NCBI GenBank assembly: GCA_002307905.1
Contig: DBUL01000224.1
Coordinates: 55,352 to 63,549, forward strand
Source of the DNA: Rhizobiaceae bacterium UBA1291
GTDB taxonomy: Bacteria > Pseudomonadota > Alphaproteobacteria > Rhizobiales > Rhizobiaceae
Direction: 5' to 3'
Length of the DNA stretch: 8,198 nt
Made by a program: the position numbers and the translations under genes. Below, piece after piece: positions 6,508 through 8,198 of the stretch. Every line of letters begins with the position of its first letter. Within the stretch, counting starts at the first letter, position 1. The notes under the pieces were generated by a model. That model worked only from the letters and a program-made list of their open reading frames with translations. It made no database searches and was not told where the DNA came from.

Positions 6508-6547
6508 TGACTACAGTGACTATAATGCGTGCGGAGTGTTTCTGCAA
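6508..6547 (-). promoter_or_regulatory. Promoter and possible operator of the toxin-antitoxin operon
   Basis: On the minus strand TTGCAG (6542-6547) is separated by 17 bp from TATAGT (6519-6524, five of six consensus bases). Transcription would start near 6512, about 25 bases before the antitoxin ATG. Two direct copies of TGACTA (6508-6513 and 6517-6522, 9-bp period) overlap the -10 and start region and could be where the Phd-type antitoxin binds. The -35 is weak. The promoter sits in the 94-bp gap after the recombinase gene, so the pair need not depend on read-through. Confidence 0.5.
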
Positions 6548-6581
6548 GCACGTGGTCGGACGATGGAGGGAAGGGGGCGAC

Positions 6582-7730
6582 TTACAGCCCTGAAGCCTTG
6601 GTCAGATTCACGCGGAAGCGATCCCGCCGCCGTTGATATCTGCGGGTCATCTCTGCGGATGCGTGCCCCAGTTGCTTCTGGACATATCGCTCATCGACTT
6701 CGGCAGAAGAAGCGAGGCCAGCACGAAGGGAATGACCGGAGAACTTAAACGCACGCTCGATCTCGCTGAGATCACCGCAAACGCCGGCCGCCATCGCGGC
6801 CCGCTTCACCAGCCGAGCCACTTCCTTGTCATTCAGCCGTTCTGGCCCAACCGCTTTGCCTTGTCCCGTGACGCGGCGGAAGAGGGGACCGTGCGCAAGC
6901 TTGGCGAACTTTATCCAGGTCTCGACTGCCGCGATCGGGCAGGTGGAGTCTGAAGAACCGCGGCCAATTTCGACTTCCCGCCATCCAGTTTTACCGCGCA
7001 GGGTGATGAGCATTCCCTTGTCGAGGATTTCGATCCAGCCGTGCCCATCTTCGGTCTGGTCTGCTTTCAGATCAAGGCCAACGATCTCGGAGCGCCGAAG
7101 ACCTCCAGCAAAGCCGATGAGCAACATGGCACGGTCGCGCAGGCCGCGCAGCGAACCGCGGTCGAGTGTCTCGACCATGGCGATGATATCCTCGGCCATG
7201 ACCGCCTCCTTCTGCACCGGTGGCCTGGCATGGCTGTTGCGAATCCCGGCCATCACCGTTGCGATATGCCGGTCCTTGCGATCGAGAGTGAGCCCGCGCT
7301 GGGCATAGTTCCACGAAAGGGAGGAGAGGCGCCGTTCGATCGTGGAAACAGAGTTGGCCTTGGCGCCTCGCTCGGCCGTGCCCGAGGCGCAGGCGGTGAT
7401 GTAGAGGCCGACCGTCTGCGGATGCGGAGGGAGGGGCGCCAAGTTCGACCGACGGCACCAAGCGGAGAAGTGCTTCCAGTCGGCGGCGTAGGCTTTGCGG
7501 GTGTTGGCCGAGCTTGCCGCTTCCACGTAGCCGCGAGCGCGGTGCGCGAGCCTGGCGAGATGGGCCGGGGCCTGGTCCTCGGCGACAGGGGAGGGGAGGG
7601 CCGTGTCGTGCCTCACGATGCCGGTCGACACCTCCGGTGCGGAAACATCACGCCCGGGCGTCGTACTGAGAGACGGCGCTGAGGTCTCCGTGACGTGAAT
7701 TTCGGTGTTTTGCTCGATGATTTGGGTCAT
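6582..7730 (-). CDS. Tyrosine recombinase (phage integrase / Xer-like superfamily)
   Basis: This is a DNA strand-exchange enzyme of the lambda-integrase/Xer class. The 382-residue product has a variable Ser/Thr/Pro-rich N-terminus (1-60), a SAM-like core-binding domain (about 65-165: NTRKAYAADWKHFSAWCR and SVSTIERRLSSLSWNYAQRG) and a catalytic domain (about 175-375). All active-site residues are present: R212 in GGLRRSEIVGL, K247 in RGKTGW, H333 and R336 in SGHSLRAG, H356 in KQLGHAS, and nucleophile Y365 in RRYQRR. I chose the ATG at 7728-7730 because everything upstream in this frame is the antisense of the DUF1403 gene and the palindrome. No strong ribosome site is visible (AGTGAA at best). 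A perfect inverted repeat ends 15 bp before the start. No tRNA or cargo is visible, so plasmid multimer resolution or replicon fusion/resolution looks likelier than classic island integration; this is inference. Confidence 0.93.
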   Translation of the reverse strand: MTQIIEQNTEIHVTETSAPSLSTTPGRDVSAPEVSTGIVRHDTALPSPVAEDQAPAHLARLAHRARGYVEAASSANTRKAYAADWKHFSAWCRRSNLAPLPPHPQTVGLYITACASGTAERGAKANSVSTIERRLSSLSWNYAQRGLTLDRKDRHIATVMAGIRNSHARPPVQKEAVMAEDIIAMVETLDRGSLRGLRDRAMLLIGFAGGLRRSEIVGLDLKADQTEDGHGWIEILDKGMLITLRGKTGWREVEIGRGSSDSTCPIAAVETWIKFAKLAHGPLFRRVTGQGKAVGPERLNDKEVARLVKRAAMAAGVCGDLSEIERAFKFSGHSLRAGLASSAEVDERYVQKQLGHASAEMTRRYQRRRDRFRVNLTKASGL

Positions 7731-7745
7731 TTCACTATAATGAGC

Positions 7746-7782
7746 AAATATGTCCGATAATGCAACATTATCGGACATATTT
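7746..7782. repeat. Perfect 17-bp inverted repeat with 3-bp centre; candidate recombination core site or operator
   Basis: AAATATGTCCGATAATG (7746-7762) and CATTATCGGACATATTT (7766-7782) are exact reverse complements around CAA. Viewed as a tyrosine-recombinase site, it is GTCCGATAA - TGCAACA - TTATCGGAC: inverted arms around a 7-bp centre, with the ATAA...TTAT inner edges also seen in Xer dif sites (there the centre is usually 6 bp). It lies between the divergent recombinase and DUF1403 genes and overlaps the likely -10 box of the recombinase. It could be the crossover site, an operator, or both. No T-run follows on either side, so it is unlikely to be a terminator. Confidence 0.7.
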
Positions 7783-7794
7783 ATATAATGACAA
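7767..7794 (-). promoter_or_regulatory. Likely promoter of the tyrosine recombinase gene
   Basis: On the minus strand TTGTCA (7789-7794) and GATAAT (7767-7772) each match five of six consensus bases and are 16 bp apart. Transcription would start near 7760, about 30 bases before the ATG. The -10 lies in the right arm of the palindrome, so a protein bound there would block the promoter; autorepression by the recombinase is a reasonable guess. Confidence 0.5.
7784..7789 (+). promoter_or_regulatory. Consensus -10 box (TATAAT) facing the DUF1403 gene
   Basis: A perfect TATAAT sits one base after the palindrome and about 54 bp before the first DUF1403 start codon. No good -35 is present at 16-18 bp spacing, since that position falls in the palindrome centre (TGCAAC). 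Either an activator is needed or the match is a coincidence of the AT-rich sequence. Confidence 0.35.
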
Positions 7795-7842
7795 GCTGTG
7801 CAGTTTAGCAGAAAAATATAGTCCAAACTGCGCGTCTCGGTT

Positions 7843-8198
7843 ATGCTCACCGGCATGGATTCGCGCTTCCGCTCCCCTCTCGTCGTTTTGACCGCGCCGG
7901 TCGCCATGCTGGCCCTGCCCGCCTGGGCGAGTGCACGCCAGCACGATTTGGGCGAAACGGACGCCGCTTTCGCTGCCGGCATCGCGCTGAAATCGCTCGA
8001 CGATCTGGTTCGCGCCGACCTGCCGTGGGCGGGCTGCTGGCGCCAGCGCTTGGCGCTTAGGGCCTCGCATTCGGCCGTGCAGCTGATTGGCCGCAACGAG
8101 GGCGAGGCGGGCTTGCGGGATGCGGCGCTGCTCACCGAGCCTGGCAACGATCCCGGGCCGGCCGGAGCGATGCATTTGGCATTCCAGAAACTGGCCGA
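7843..8198 (+). CDS. DUF1403 family protein, 5' part
   Basis: This reading frame starts at 7843 and is still open at the window end, giving about 118 residues. I recognise it as DUF1403 from the run AAFAAGIALKSLDDLVRADL, then PWAGCWRQRLALRASHSAVQLIGRNEGEAGLRDAALL and the DPGPAGAMHLAFQKLA segment. The function of the family is not established. The start could be ATG 7843 or the in-frame ATG 7855 (MDSRFRSP); neither has a clear ribosome site, and a TAG at 7819-7821 rules out anything further upstream. The hydrophobic LTAPVAMLALPAWASA stretch near the N-terminus resembles a signal peptide, but the family is probably cytoplasmic. It is divergent from the recombinase and shares the palindromic control region. 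From memory, DUF1403 genes often lie beside tyrosine recombinases on alphaproteobacterial replicons, which suggests a linked role in DNA maintenance. Confidence 0.82.
   Translation, partial: MLTGMDSRFRSPLVVLTAPVAMLALPAWASARQHDLGETDAAFAAGIALKSLDDLVRADLPWAGCWRQRLALRASHSAVQLIGRNEGEAGLRDAALLTEPGNDPGPAGAMHLAFQKLA

Noticed and set aside
6519..6527. ACTATAATG shared with 7734-7742 upstream of the recombinase
   Set aside because: A 9-bp match built around a -10-like sequence is expected by chance; the flanks differ.
6488..6547. Longer antitoxin start adding 20 hydrophobic residues
   Set aside because: It would place coding sequence over the promoter, whereas the start at 6487 has a ribosome site and normal family length.
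7731..8147. N-terminal 139-residue extension of the recombinase frame
   Set aside because: It is the antisense of the DUF1403 gene and runs through the palindrome and both promoter regions; the integrase family resemblance begins only after 7730.
7768..8175. Minus-strand frame of 135 codons
   Set aside because: It overlaps the DUF1403 gene on the other strand and crosses the palindrome; its sequence resembles no family I know.
1..8198. CRISPR array, tRNA or rRNA genes
   Set aside because: I saw no regularly spaced repeats, no tRNA-like cloverleaf sequence and no rRNA sequence in the window.

Overview
The window is part of a repABC-type plasmid (or a second replicon or chromid built on one) from an alphaproteobacterium, most likely a rhizobial lineage. 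The basis is a complete repA-repB-repC operon with an antisense RNA gene between repB and repC, a layout known essentially only from Alphaproteobacteria. The GC-rich sequence and the neighbours (IS21-family relic, DUF1403 gene, Phd/VapC-type toxin-antitoxin pair) fit that origin. I cannot name a species.

Layout, left to right. 1 to about 1085 is a decayed IS21-family element: the istA transposase on the minus strand, lacking its N-terminal part and broken by a stop codon and at least two frame changes; it runs off the left edge. 4703 down to 1163 is the replication and partition operon on the minus strand: repA (ParA-like ATPase), repB (ParB-like), a 152-bp control region, then repC (initiator, with an AT-rich probable origin inside the gene). 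The control region carries a plus-strand counter-transcribed RNA with a 15-pair terminator hairpin, and a small hairpin ahead of the repC ribosome site. 4704-5119 has no gene; it must hold the repA control region and contains several short dyads. 5764 down to 5120 is a conserved protein of unknown function. 6487 down to 5802 is a Phd-type antitoxin and VapC-type PIN toxin, overlapping by ATGA. 7730 down to 6582 is a tyrosine recombinase with all catalytic residues. A perfect 17-bp inverted repeat with a 3-bp centre (7746-7782) lies just upstream of it. Divergent on the plus strand from 7843 is the start of a DUF1403 gene that runs off the right edge.

How it fits together: RepA and RepB partition the plasmid and repress the operon, RepC initiates replication, and the antisense RNA limits RepC to set copy number and incompatibility. 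The toxin-antitoxin pair penalises plasmid loss. The tyrosine recombinase, with the dif-like palindrome beside its gene, is a plausible multimer-resolution system. The whole window therefore reads as a plasmid-maintenance block. The least described parts are the palindrome-recombinase-DUF1403 unit and the unknown gene behind the toxin.
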